Positions 1-5,619 of a stretch of DNA of 5,619 nucleotides are shown here, piece after piece. The stretch is from Lachnospiraceae bacterium (GTDB taxonomy: Bacteria; Bacillota; Clostridia; Lachnospirales; Lachnospiraceae), in contig JAILOA010000354.1 in NCBI GenBank assembly GCA_024691065.1, positions 1 through 5,619 of the forward strand, written 5' to 3'. Both the position numbers and the translations under genes were made by a program. The notes under the pieces are model-generated. The model did no database searches, was not told the DNA's origin, and was given only the letters and a program-made list of their open reading frames with translations. Every line of letters starts with the position of its first letter. Position 1 is the stretch's first letter.

Positions 1-1314
1 GTTTCCTTCATCATCAAAAAGTGCACTTCCCTTTAAATCAACAGTATAATTAATACCATCTATAACATAATAGTTATCCAATACTGTTTGTAAATCATAT
101 TCAAATAAATTATAAACCTTAACCGCCTGTGGGCTGGCAGGTACCGTTGTCTCAGACGGAACTTCCGTCTCGGTAGCATCGGTTTCTTCCGGCTCTGCCT
201 CTTCCGTTGCACTTGGTGATGCTGTCTCAACAGCTTCTTTGGTGCTAGGAACAGCACTTTCGGTAGCTACCGCCGCACCTGATGCTGTATCTTCGGGAAC
301 ATTTACCGCTCCCGATGTTGCATCCTCAGACTCTTTATCAGGATTTTCTACCGCTCCCGATGTTGCATCCTCAGACTCTTTATCAGGATCTTTTACCGCT
401 CCCGATGTTGCATCCTCAGACTCTTTATCAGGATCTTCTGCTTCTCCCGTGGTTGCATCTTCAACCGAAGACTTTGTGCCGGCACTTGTATCAGTCTCTT
501 CCAAAACTTCTGAATCTTCATTTTCAGCCTTTAAAATGTTTTCAACAACCGCAGGTGCATTTAAAACCGTTGAACTGACTAATTCGGATACTTCCGCAGG
601 AACACTTAAAACTGTTATATTACCACCTGCATCTTCAATAGAGTCCTTCAATACTTCATTATCGGAATTAACATCCGTAGAATCCGGAGCTTTACTCTCC
701 TGGGCATCTTCGGCCTTCCGGGCATCCTCGGCCTTTTCCGCCGAATCATCAGGTTTATCTGTTTCCTTTACCTCTTCGTCTAAAACCACTTTATCATAAA
801 CCTCTTCGGTATCATATAAAGAAGCTGTCCACTCTAATATATTTATAAGATCTTCACCTGTAACCTTATATAAATGTAATCCCCTCTTAGGATTTATGAT
901 TTTATTTAAATCACTTACATAAACTTCATCCTCTATACCGGCGGATAAACCATATTTTTCGGAAACCCTTCCCAAAGAAACTACAGGAACATTAGCCAGG
1001 GTTGGGTCGGTTATATTGACATATTCCAAAGCATAGCTGGTTTTAATATCATTTCCAAGCTGCATTAATGAACTATCCTTCAAAAATACTGAATAATTTT
1101 CAAATTCATTATCGGCCTTAATATCTGATAATATTTCAGATAAAGTGTCCGGATTCGGACTTTCATCCACTGCCGACCCGGTTGAAACATCGGTAGAATT
1201 CAATGTTTCCGCTGTTTCTACGGCCGAAACATTTTTAGGAATTGATATCCCAAAAACTGTTGTCACCGCTAAACTAAATGCTACTATTTTGCTAATTTTA
1301 CTTCTGTTTATCAT
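1..1314 (-). CDS. Secreted protein with split 5'-nucleotidase C-terminal domain (3' end outside window)
   Basis: The frame is open from ATG at 1314 to the window edge, giving 438 visible residues and no stop. Residues 1-31 form a signal peptide: basic start, hydrophobic core at about 10-25, and a V-S-A cleavage site. Residues 77-175 resemble the first half of the 5'-nucleotidase/CpdB C-terminal (substrate-binding) domain: a DPxLANVPVVSL segment and then YKVTGEDLINILEWTASLYD, matching the family's K-x-(S/T)-G-x-x-(L/V)-x-x-x-LE-x-(S/T)-A pattern. The second half appears at 398-438, with YYVIDGINYTVDL matching CpdB's FDVIDGVNYQIDV. Between them lie about 220 acidic, Ser/Thr/Ala-rich residues with 15-residue repeats. 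The usual metallophosphatase domain of about 350 residues is missing between signal peptide and C-domain. A GGAAGAG ribosome site sits 9 nt upstream. The product is probably extracellular or wall-associated. The family match is from memory of motifs. Nucleotide binding without catalysis, or catalysis by an unseen C-terminal part, are both possible. Confidence 0.75.
   Translation of the reverse strand, partial: MINRSKISKIVAFSLAVTTVFGISIPKNVSAVETAETLNSTDVSTGSAVDESPNPDTLSEILSDIKADNEFENYSVFLKDSSLMQLGNDIKTSYALEYVNITDPTLANVPVVSLGRVSEKYGLSAGIEDEVYVSDLNKIINPKRGLHLYKVTGEDLINILEWTASLYDTEEVYDKVVLDEEVKETDKPDDSAEKAEDARKAEDAQESKAPDSTDVNSDNEVLKDSIEDAGGNITVLSVPAEVSELVSSTVLNAPAVVENILKAENEDSEVLEETDTSAGTKSSVEDATTGEAEDPDKESEDATSGAVKDPDKESEDATSGAVENPDKESEDATSGAVNVPEDTASGAAVATESAVPSTKEAVETASPSATEEAEPEETDATETEVPSETTVPASPQAVKVYNLFEYDLQTVLDNYYVIDGINYTVDLKGSALFDDEGN
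268..468 (-). repeat. 45-bp in-frame tandem repeat inside the secreted protein gene
   Basis: Three near-identical 45-bp units lie at 304-348, 349-393 and 394-438, flanked by a decayed copy at 439-468 and a shorter one at 268-303. They differ at only a few positions. The period is 15 codons, so copy-number change keeps the frame. Each unit encodes DPDKESEDATSGAV plus one variable residue. The repeat lies in the acidic insert of the nucleotidase-like domain and is probably an unfolded spacer. Confidence 0.92.
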
Positions 1315-1323
1315 ACAAATTCA

Positions 1324-1331
1324 CTCTTCCT
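1324..1331 (-). promoter_or_regulatory. Ribosome binding site of the secreted protein gene
   Basis: The minus-strand sequence AGGAAGAG lies 9 nt before the ATG at 1314-1312 and fixes that start. It directly abuts the U-tract of the upstream hairpin, so a transcript ending at that hairpin would not include this site. Confidence 0.7.
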
Positions 1332-1367
1332 AAAAACAACCACTCCCGACTGATTACTCAGTCGGGA
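1332..1367 (-). terminator. Terminator-like hairpin in the 1435/1314 intergenic region
   Basis: A perfect 10-bp stem (1344-1353 with 1358-1367) closes a 4-nt loop. On the minus strand it is followed after 3 nt by the U-rich run GTTGTTTTT. It is oriented to end transcription from the large gene that stops at 1435. The U-tract is interrupted by a G, so efficiency may be partial. If the candidate promoter at 1379-1408 is real, the hairpin falls at the start of the next gene's leader, where it could attenuate or stabilise the mRNA. Confidence 0.7.
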
Positions 1368-1378
1368 TGGCATTATTC

Positions 1379-1408
1379 ATTATTTGATTAATTTTTTTCG
1401 GGTAACAA
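1379..1408 (-). promoter_or_regulatory. Candidate sigma-A-type promoter for the secreted protein gene
   Basis: On the minus strand, TTGTTA (1408-1403, 4 of 6 matches to TTGACA) and AATAAT (1384-1379, 5 of 6 matches to TATAAT) are separated by 18 nt. It lies between the large gene's stop and the hairpin at 1344-1367. The region is AT-rich, so a chance match is quite possible. Confidence 0.3.
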
Positions 1409-1434
1409 AACCCCTGTGTCTTCTCTCACAAAAA

Positions 1435-4400
1435 TCACATATCGTATTCATCCGGTCCGTATTTTGTTATATCTATAACATACTGGAAGCGCTTTGCAAG
1501 GGCCGGTGTAATTCTAAAGAATTTATCCAATGCATCGCCTTCGTCGGATAATACAACAACAAAATCTCCTTCGTATTCATCCATGATCTTAAATATTTCA
1601 TTTATGGTTGTAAACATAAGCCTTGAAGCACCCGTTACAAGTAAACATGCACCTTTAAGCTGCGATTTAACCGTTGAAACATCTAATTTGTTGAGCTGTG
1701 TCGAACTGATTTGAGCAATCCTTGTTGAAGATATAAAATTCTTTTCATTCATAATCCTTATAATCTTCTTGGTAATGCCAAGGACTCTCTTGTCTCCGTC
1801 ACCCACAAGGATGTAATGGGTAGGTTCACGCTCACCCTTAATTAGAGTAAGCATATCCCTAATACTCTTGTGCAACGCCTTTGTTGTCGGAAGCTCGGTT
1901 TCCGGTAAGGTTCCATTGGTTCCCGTTCCCACAATTTGTTGCGTGTCAGCCATTCTGGCATTAGTTGTTTGCTGAATCTTAGGTTTAGAATATGTGGATG
2001 ATTTCAATTGAGGCATAACCTGCTTTGTCTCCGGAACATCAGGTTCCGGCATGATTTTATCAAGCTTCTCCTGCTTTTCCTTTTCTTCTTTGGTTAACTC
2101 TCTGACAGCATCATTTGCAGCTCCCGCTTCACTCGCAGGCTCTTCACTGCTTACACTGCCTGAACCCTCATCTAAACTGATTTCACTCATTCCCATAGGA
2201 ATTTCGGTATTCTCTTCTTTTGCAGGTTCACTCTTATCGCTAAGCATATCCTCTTCAGCGGAACTTACTATTCCGGCATCTATTCCGGCTTGTCTGAGAA
2301 CCTGTTGAACATTACCTGCAAGTTCTAATGTATTGTCGGCAATGGTTAAGTTATTAACTGCTTCAACAGCACTGCTGACATCCGGTTCAACAACCTCCGG
2401 AACTACATTTTCCAAATCTTTTACTTCAGGGGCACTATCTTTTTCGCTTACTGATGAATTAGAATTATCTTCACTTTCAATATCATCACTTTCATCATTG
2501 TAAGGACTGCTTTTTTCAATAGCTTCCGCTACATTCTTTGCAGCTAAAGTTGCAACAGAACTTGTATTATCAGCTGCCTCTGCCGTAGCTTCGGTCTTAA
2601 CCTCTGCTACCTTCACTGCATCTGCAACTTTCTCTGTAACCTTCTCTACATTTGCAGCTGCCTCTGCTACCGGACTTTCAGCTGCTAAAACAGTATCAAC
2701 CGCTTTAACACCGACTGCCTCTGCTGTAGTTTCAGCCTTAATCTCAACCGCCTCTGCTGTAGTTTCGGTCTTAACCTCTGCTACCTTCACTGCATCTGCG
2801 GCTTTCTCTGTAACCTTCTCTACATTTGCAGCCACCTCTGCTACCGGACTTTCAACTGCAACAACCGGTTCAACAGTCTTTTCAACTGTAGCCTCTGCCG
2901 TTTTTATAATCTCATCTTTCATACCGGTCATCTCACGCATCTTCTCGTCAGATAACGGTTTAACAACATCCTGAAGATTATCTTTTCCTTCGTCTGTAAG
3001 CAGCTTGTCTGTATCTATTTCAAGCTGACCACTCTTCTCAGCTTCTATAATTGCACTAATAGCCTCGGAAAGATCCTGGGTTATCCCTGTTCCCGATTGA
3101 GAATCTCTAATAAACTTCTCCTGTTGTTCGATGGTAAATGTAGGCAAAGGTTTCTCTTCCGCCGCACTCTTTACCTGATCCTCTTCCGAAGCTACACCGG
3201 CTGTATCTTTCGAAACTACAGGCGCTACAGGCGGTACTTCACTTGATGCCACAGGCGCTGGCGCTACAGGCGGCACTTCACTTGATGCCACAGGAATATC
3301 ATTCTGATGAATGACTGAATCAACTATAGCTCCGATTACATCCTCATCATCGGATGAATAATCTATTACTTCCCGGCCATCTTCTTGATAATCCCCTGTG
3401 CCTTGGGAACCATCGGCATAGCCTTCGTTATAGGAGTCGAAAGCTTGTCCACCGTATTCAAAATCACCTTGACCAGCTTGAACAGCCCCTTGCATATTTT
3501 CATTATAACCGCCGTCACCTTGGAAGTCTTCTTCATAAACTTCTTCATCGAAGTTCGTAAAGAGCTCCTCTTTATAACCGCCGGTTTCCCAGTCCGTTTC
3601 TTCATAGTCATCGAAACCATGCCACGAACCTTTATCTTGACTGTTTTGTTCTTCTTGATGATAACCGTTGATTTGATCCCAGGTAAATGTATCGTCTTCT
3701 TCATCGGAAGGCGGATTAACGAGGATTTTCTGGTTGTTATAGTTGTATTCTTCATAATTACCTTCACCATAACCTTCCTGTATAGCAGAATTATCACCAT
3801 ACTGCTCTGTCATAAATGAGCTTCCATCCTCAGACATTCCGTAATCATCACCGGCCCCCATATCATAACCCATGGACTGGTTCATCATAGCCCCGTCGGA
3901 CGTTGAATCAGATTGCATATTCATCATATCTCCACCGGTCATCTGACCTGCAGACATCTGATTCATATCATAATTCGTATCCATAGACGCAAAACTTGCA
4001 TCAGGGCTGGCAGGAACAGCACCTGCGTTATTTTCGGACTTGATAGGAGTTTCACTGCTCAATTCTGTCTTCTCCGGAATATCCACAACTTCTTTACTGC
4101 TCAGAACCTCAGGTATCTCACCGTTCTTCCTTGCTTCCTCGTAAGCCTTAACTTCCTTGTCAAGAATCTCATCGTATATATATCCTTCTTCTGCATCAGC
4201 AATAAGAAATGCCTCTTTATCCTCTTTAAGTCTTCTCTTCTTCTCCCTCTCTTCGAGACGCTGTCTCTTAAGTATCTTAGGATCAAGCGGAGGAATTGTT
4301 CCGGTATCCAACGGATTTGGCGGTTCCTCCTTGATTGTATAATCTTTATCATGGAATTCCTCAGTGCTGTTACTTACCTCCAGATAAGCCATAAGCACTC

Positions 4401-4941
4401 TGGCGCGTTCAACTATCTCACCGCTTCCAAACCAGGTGACAATCTTTTCACATTCTTTTTTACTATCTTCCTTACGACCTGCCATCTGATAAAGTTTTGC
4501 AAGCTCATAAGCCCATTCTTCCATATACTCGATACTATTCAAATCCTCAAGAATCGAAATCAAGTTGTCATAGGAAGACCCCTTGGCCTTATCAATTCTG
4601 TAATGCAAAATAAGATTATCCCTCTGGCTCTTGGAAGATTTGTTGAATTTAACAAAATATTGCGAAGCCGATTCGAAATCCTTTTGCTTTATACAAATGT
4701 AGATCAATTGCTGTAAATAAGTTCTCAGGCGCTCTTTTTCGTAAAGCCTGTCATATAACTCTCTGGCATCATCATACTGTTCGGTTTTTGCATAAGTAAT
4801 TGCGCAATTCTTCATATCCGCAACAGACTTAATGGCTTTAGGATTAACATCCTTAAGCAAACCGGAAGCCTTATTAAAGAGTCGCTGTTCAACAAGCTCC
4901 TTTATTTGAGCTAATCTAACCTGATCATCTCTTCTTCCCAT
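1435..4941 (-). CDS. Giant TPR / low-complexity protein with degenerate CbxX-like AAA+ C-terminus
   Basis: From ATG at 4941 the product is 1168 residues. Residues 10-190 are helical and TPR-like (paired helices such as YAKTEQYDDARELYDRLYE and EEWAYELAKLYQMAGRKEDS). A highly charged helix follows at 225-244, a Met-rich stretch at 322-368, an acidic Tyr/Gly/Asn/Asp-rich stretch at 365-529, a Pro/Val repeat at 551-574, and Ala/Val/Glu/Lys repeats at about 697-789. More acidic linker leads to a compact domain at about 1014-1168. That domain follows the layout of CbxX/SpoVK AAA+ proteins, but Walker A is VGDGDKRVLG without GKT/S, and Walker B is ACLLVTGA without DE. DFVVVLSDEGDALDKFF and PALAKRF align with the family's later DLVVIVAGYP and PGLRSRF blocks. 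There is no signal peptide, so it is probably cytoplasmic. A scaffold or assembly role is inference. In-frame starts at 4956 (ATG) and 4989 (TTG) are alternatives. Frame certain; function unknown. Confidence 0.88.
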   Translation of the reverse strand: MGRRDDQVRLAQIKELVEQRLFNKASGLLKDVNPKAIKSVADMKNCAITYAKTEQYDDARELYDRLYEKERLRTYLQQLIYICIKQKDFESASQYFVKFNKSSKSQRDNLILHYRIDKAKGSSYDNLISILEDLNSIEYMEEWAYELAKLYQMAGRKEDSKKECEKIVTWFGSGEIVERARVLMAYLEVSNSTEEFHDKDYTIKEEPPNPLDTGTIPPLDPKILKRQRLEEREKKRRLKEDKEAFLIADAEEGYIYDEILDKEVKAYEEARKNGEIPEVLSSKEVVDIPEKTELSSETPIKSENNAGAVPASPDASFASMDTNYDMNQMSAGQMTGGDMMNMQSDSTSDGAMMNQSMGYDMGAGDDYGMSEDGSSFMTEQYGDNSAIQEGYGEGNYEEYNYNNQKILVNPPSDEEDDTFTWDQINGYHQEEQNSQDKGSWHGFDDYEETDWETGGYKEELFTNFDEEVYEEDFQGDGGYNENMQGAVQAGQGDFEYGGQAFDSYNEGYADGSQGTGDYQEDGREVIDYSSDDEDVIGAIVDSVIHQNDIPVASSEVPPVAPAPVASSEVPPVAPVVSKDTAGVASEEDQVKSAAEEKPLPTFTIEQQEKFIRDSQSGTGITQDLSEAISAIIEAEKSGQLEIDTDKLLTDEGKDNLQDVVKPLSDEKMREMTGMKDEIIKTAEATVEKTVEPVVAVESPVAEVAANVEKVTEKAADAVKVAEVKTETTAEAVEIKAETTAEAVGVKAVDTVLAAESPVAEAAANVEKVTEKVADAVKVAEVKTEATAEAADNTSSVATLAAKNVAEAIEKSSPYNDESDDIESEDNSNSSVSEKDSAPEVKDLENVVPEVVEPDVSSAVEAVNNLTIADNTLELAGNVQQVLRQAGIDAGIVSSAEEDMLSDKSEPAKEENTEIPMGMSEISLDEGSGSVSSEEPASEAGAANDAVRELTKEEKEKQEKLDKIMPEPDVPETKQVMPQLKSSTYSKPKIQQTTNARMADTQQIVGTGTNGTLPETELPTTKALHKSIRDMLTLIKGEREPTHYILVGDGDKRVLGITKKIIRIMNEKNFISSTRIAQISSTQLNKLDVSTVKSQLKGACLLVTGASRLMFTTINEIFKIMDEYEGDFVVVLSDEGDALDKFFRITPALAKRFQYVIDITKYGPDEYDM
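1438..1905 (-). other. Degenerate AAA+ (CbxX/SpoVK-like) domain coding segment
   Basis: This encodes the last ~155 residues of the large protein. In order: a helix before the ATPase core (KALHKSIRDMLTLIKG), the strand HYILVGD and lost P-loop at about 1777-1803, SSTRIAQISSTQLNKLD in the position of the family's VEVDRADLVG block, the lost Walker B at 1627-1653, the sensor-1-like strand DFVVVLSDE near 1563, and PALAKRF at 1486-1506 where active members have a conserved arginine-containing PGLRSRF. Order and spacing fit; the ATP-binding and hydrolysis residues do not. Assignment is by eye. Confidence 0.6.
2576..2860 (-). repeat. 174-bp-offset duplication with internal 33-bp tandem
   Basis: The segment 2576-2686 recurs at 2750-2860 with few mismatches, an offset of exactly 58 codons. 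Just before the second copy, 2717-2749 and 2750-2782 form an imperfect 33-bp (11-codon) tandem. The encoded copies both contain NVEKVTEK, ADAVKVAEVKTE and TAEA segments, Ala/Val/Lys/Glu-rich and probably helical or coiled-coil. The frame is preserved throughout. Confidence 0.9.
3221..3294 (-). repeat. 35-bp direct repeat, 39-bp period, Pro/Val-rich coding
   Basis: Copies at 3221-3255 and 3260-3294 differ at one base and are offset by 39 bp (13 codons). They encode VASSEVPPVAP twice, a likely flexible extended linker between the acidic Tyr/Gly region and the next helical segment of the large protein. Confidence 0.92.
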
Positions 4942-4949
4942 ATAACTTT

Positions 4950-4954
4950 TCCCC
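4950..4954 (-). promoter_or_regulatory. Possible ribosome site that supports the 4941 start
   Basis: GGGGA on the minus strand is 8 nt before ATG 4941. The competing TTG at 4989 has a better-looking AGAAGG but only 4 nt of spacing, and ATG 4956 has no visible ribosome site. I prefer 4941 because the predicted helical domain begins soon after it, but the choice is not secure. Confidence 0.4.
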
Positions 4955-5069
4955 ATTTCTATGTTATTTTCACGAACGCTGTAAACCAATACACCTTCTG
5001 CCTTTCAGGCCCATATCTCATAATCAAATCCCATACCAAATGTCACTTATAATTTCATACCCGAGATAC

Positions 5070-5094
5070 AAAAAAAGGCGTCTCAAAAGACGCC
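5070..5094 (-). terminator. Strong intrinsic terminator upstream of the large gene
   Basis: The minus strand reads GGCGTCT, TTTG, AGACGCC and then seven T: a 7-bp GC-rich stem, 4-nt loop and uninterrupted U-tract. It can end the DUF1858 gene's transcript about 110 bases past its stop. It also lies downstream of the promoter at 5125-5153, so it may instead terminate a short leader RNA. A weaker stem, CGCC(5102-5099)/GGCG(5094-5091), would use the terminator's 5' arm and exclude it. Confidence 0.88.
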
Positions 5095-5124
5095 AAGAGG
5101 CGCATAAATCTCCATTACACCTCC

Positions 5125-5153
5125 ATTATACTTGATTTTTATAATAAATTCAA
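5125..5153 (-). promoter_or_regulatory. Candidate sigma-A-type promoter upstream of the large gene
   Basis: On the minus strand, TTGAAT (5153-5148) and a perfect TATAAT (5130-5125) are separated by the ideal 17 nt. Initiation would be expected near 5116-5118. It faces the large gene 175 bases away, with the strong terminator at 5070-5094 in between. It could drive the large gene by read-through, or a small RNA of about 45-50 nt. Confidence 0.5.
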
Positions 5154-5154
5154 T

Positions 5155-5174
5155 TAAAATAAGCTAAAATAAGC
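5155..5174. repeat. 10-bp tandem duplication
   Basis: The sequence taaaataagc occurs twice back to back (5155-5164 and 5165-5174), just upstream of the -35 element of the candidate promoter at 5125-5153. It is AT-rich and may be chance or slippage. Confidence 0.6.
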
Positions 5175-5201
5175 AAAAAAACCTGTAATTTTATCATCTT
5201 T

Positions 5202-5459
5202 TTAGCTAAATTTTGCCAAATCTGCCAAATCATCCTCTGTAATCTGTCCATCATCCTTTAAAGCCAGATATTCATTAATCATATCTTCTATATCCTGAGC
5301 ATCCAAACCATGAACCATAGCAGCCTCCTCAAGACTTTCTCCGGATGCCGCAAAACATGATATACAATGCATCCCGGACGCCATAAGAATCGGTGCTATT
5401 CCCGGATCAACCGATAAAATCTGATTTATAATCATATCCTTACTAACTGTCTTAGCCAT
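5202..5459 (-). CDS. DUF1858 / hybrid-cluster-protein-associated redox disulfide protein
   Basis: This is a complete 85-residue protein starting at ATG 5459, with AAAGGAG 6 nt upstream, and ending in TAA. It matches the DUF1858 family (hybrid cluster protein-associated redox disulfide domain) along nearly its full length: an N-terminal segment SKDMIINQILSVDPGIAPIL, then GMHCISC with Cys32 and Cys35, then ESLEEAAMVHGLD. The acidic tail (residues 56-81) extends past the core motif. It is small and cytoplasmic with no membrane segment. The CxxC pair suggests a thiol redox or metal-binding role, but the biochemical function of the family is not established. Some relatives are associated with hybrid cluster protein; no such gene is visible here. 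Three 38-bp repeats lie directly upstream and a strong terminator follows, so it may be a single-gene unit. Confidence 0.92.
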   Translation of the reverse strand: MAKTVSKDMIINQILSVDPGIAPILMASGMHCISCFAASGESLEEAAMVHGLDAQDIEDMINEYLALKDDGQITEDDLADLAKFS

Positions 5460-5465
5460 AATTTT

Positions 5466-5472
5466 CTCCTTT
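5466..5472 (-). promoter_or_regulatory. Ribosome binding site of the DUF1858 gene
   Basis: AAAGGAG on the minus strand is spaced 6 nt from ATG 5459, a near-ideal Shine-Dalgarno arrangement that settles the start. Confidence 0.85.
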
Positions 5473-5496
5473 CGACATATATATGATCAATATGCC

Positions 5497-5610
5497 AAAC
5501 CTTTCGAATACATTAAAATATATCAATAAATTTTAAACTTTTCGAATACATTTAAATGTTCCGATAAATTTTAAACTTTTCGAATACATTTAAATGTTCC
5601 GATAAACACT
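5497..5610. repeat. Three 38-bp tandem repeats with internal palindromes upstream of the DUF1858 gene
   Basis: Units lie at 5497-5534, 5535-5572 and 5573-5610. The two outer units are identical over their first 34 bases; the gene-proximal one differs at six positions. The two outer copies each carry the perfect 12-bp palindrome acatttaaatgt, extended by partly matching arms (TCGGA on one side, TTCGA on the other, with a 1-nt offset) into a longer imperfect dyad. Repeated dyads 5' of a gene are typical of operator arrays, but this could also be simple duplication. The array is noncoding; the last four bases of the third copy (5607-5610) diverge. Confidence 0.9.
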
Positions 5611-5619
5611 TAACCTATA

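Noticed and set aside
60..257. Minus-strand 65-codon frame within the secreted protein gene
   Set aside because: It is in another frame of the same strand, strongly biased to Arg/Lys/Gln, and has no independent start signals.
239..799. Plus-strand frame of 186 codons, Ser/Ala/Thr-rich and repetitive
   Set aside because: It is the antisense of the acidic repeat insert. It has no convincing ribosome site, and its openness follows from the codon make-up of the minus-strand repeat.
3385..3819. Plus-strand 144-codon hydrophobic frame that looks membrane-like
   Set aside because: Antisense of Glu/Asp/Tyr-rich codons yields Phe/Ile/Val-rich sequence automatically. It lies wholly inside the large minus-strand gene with no separate signals.
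3913..4716. Plus-strand 267-codon frame
   Set aside because: Longest shadow frame, antisense to the TPR-like and linker region of the large gene. It has no recognisable domain, and the minus-strand frame is clearly the coding one.
4942..4989. Upstream extension of the large gene to TTG 4989
   Set aside because: AGAAGG lies only 4 nt from TTG and the extra 16 residues show no family-like sequence. Kept as an alternative start, not the preferred one.
5000..5010. Small hairpin gcctttcaggc upstream of the large gene
   Set aside because: A 4-bp stem with a 3-nt loop is too weak to call a regulatory element or terminator.
5497..5610. CRISPR array
   Set aside because: The units are contiguous with no unique spacers, so these are tandem repeats and not repeat-spacer units.

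Overview
The window looks like a low-GC Gram-positive chromosome, most likely a Lachnospiraceae-type member of Clostridia. This is inferred from AT-rich intergenic DNA, purine-rich Shine-Dalgarno sites, a DUF1858 redox-disulfide protein, and a large TPR plus CbxX-like protein of a kind I associate with that family. Species cannot be read from the sequence. All three genes lie on the minus strand, so transcription runs from high to low coordinates.

In transcription order: (1) About 160 bases upstream of the first gene hold three 38-bp tandem repeats (5497-5610) with internal dyads and no gene. (2) A DUF1858 CxxC protein (5202-5459) has a good ribosome site. (3) The 260-base gap down to 4941 holds a consensus-like promoter (5125-5153), a strong intrinsic terminator (5070-5094) about 20 nt downstream of the expected start, and a possible competing hairpin. 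(4) A giant protein of about 1170 residues (1435-4941) has a helical TPR-like N-terminus, about 800 residues of acidic, repeat-rich low-complexity sequence, and a C-terminal domain that looks like a CbxX/SpoVK-family AAA+ module that has lost both Walker motifs. (5) The 120-base gap 1315-1434 holds a candidate promoter and a terminator-like hairpin whose U-tract touches the next ribosome site. (6) A secreted protein (1314 to the window edge, 438 residues visible) has a signal peptide and then the substrate-binding C-terminal domain of the 5'-nucleotidase/CpdB family. The usual N-terminal metallophosphatase is absent, and the domain is split by an acidic repeat insert of about 220 residues.

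The most striking points are two degenerate or rearranged enzyme modules side by side: a pseudo-AAA+ domain and a nucleotidase C-domain without its catalytic partner. Both carry very long acidic, internally duplicated inserts, and both are preceded by leaders with terminator-like hairpins. No functional link between the three genes can be shown from this window. Most open frames on the plus strand are antisense shadows of the low-complexity coding regions.
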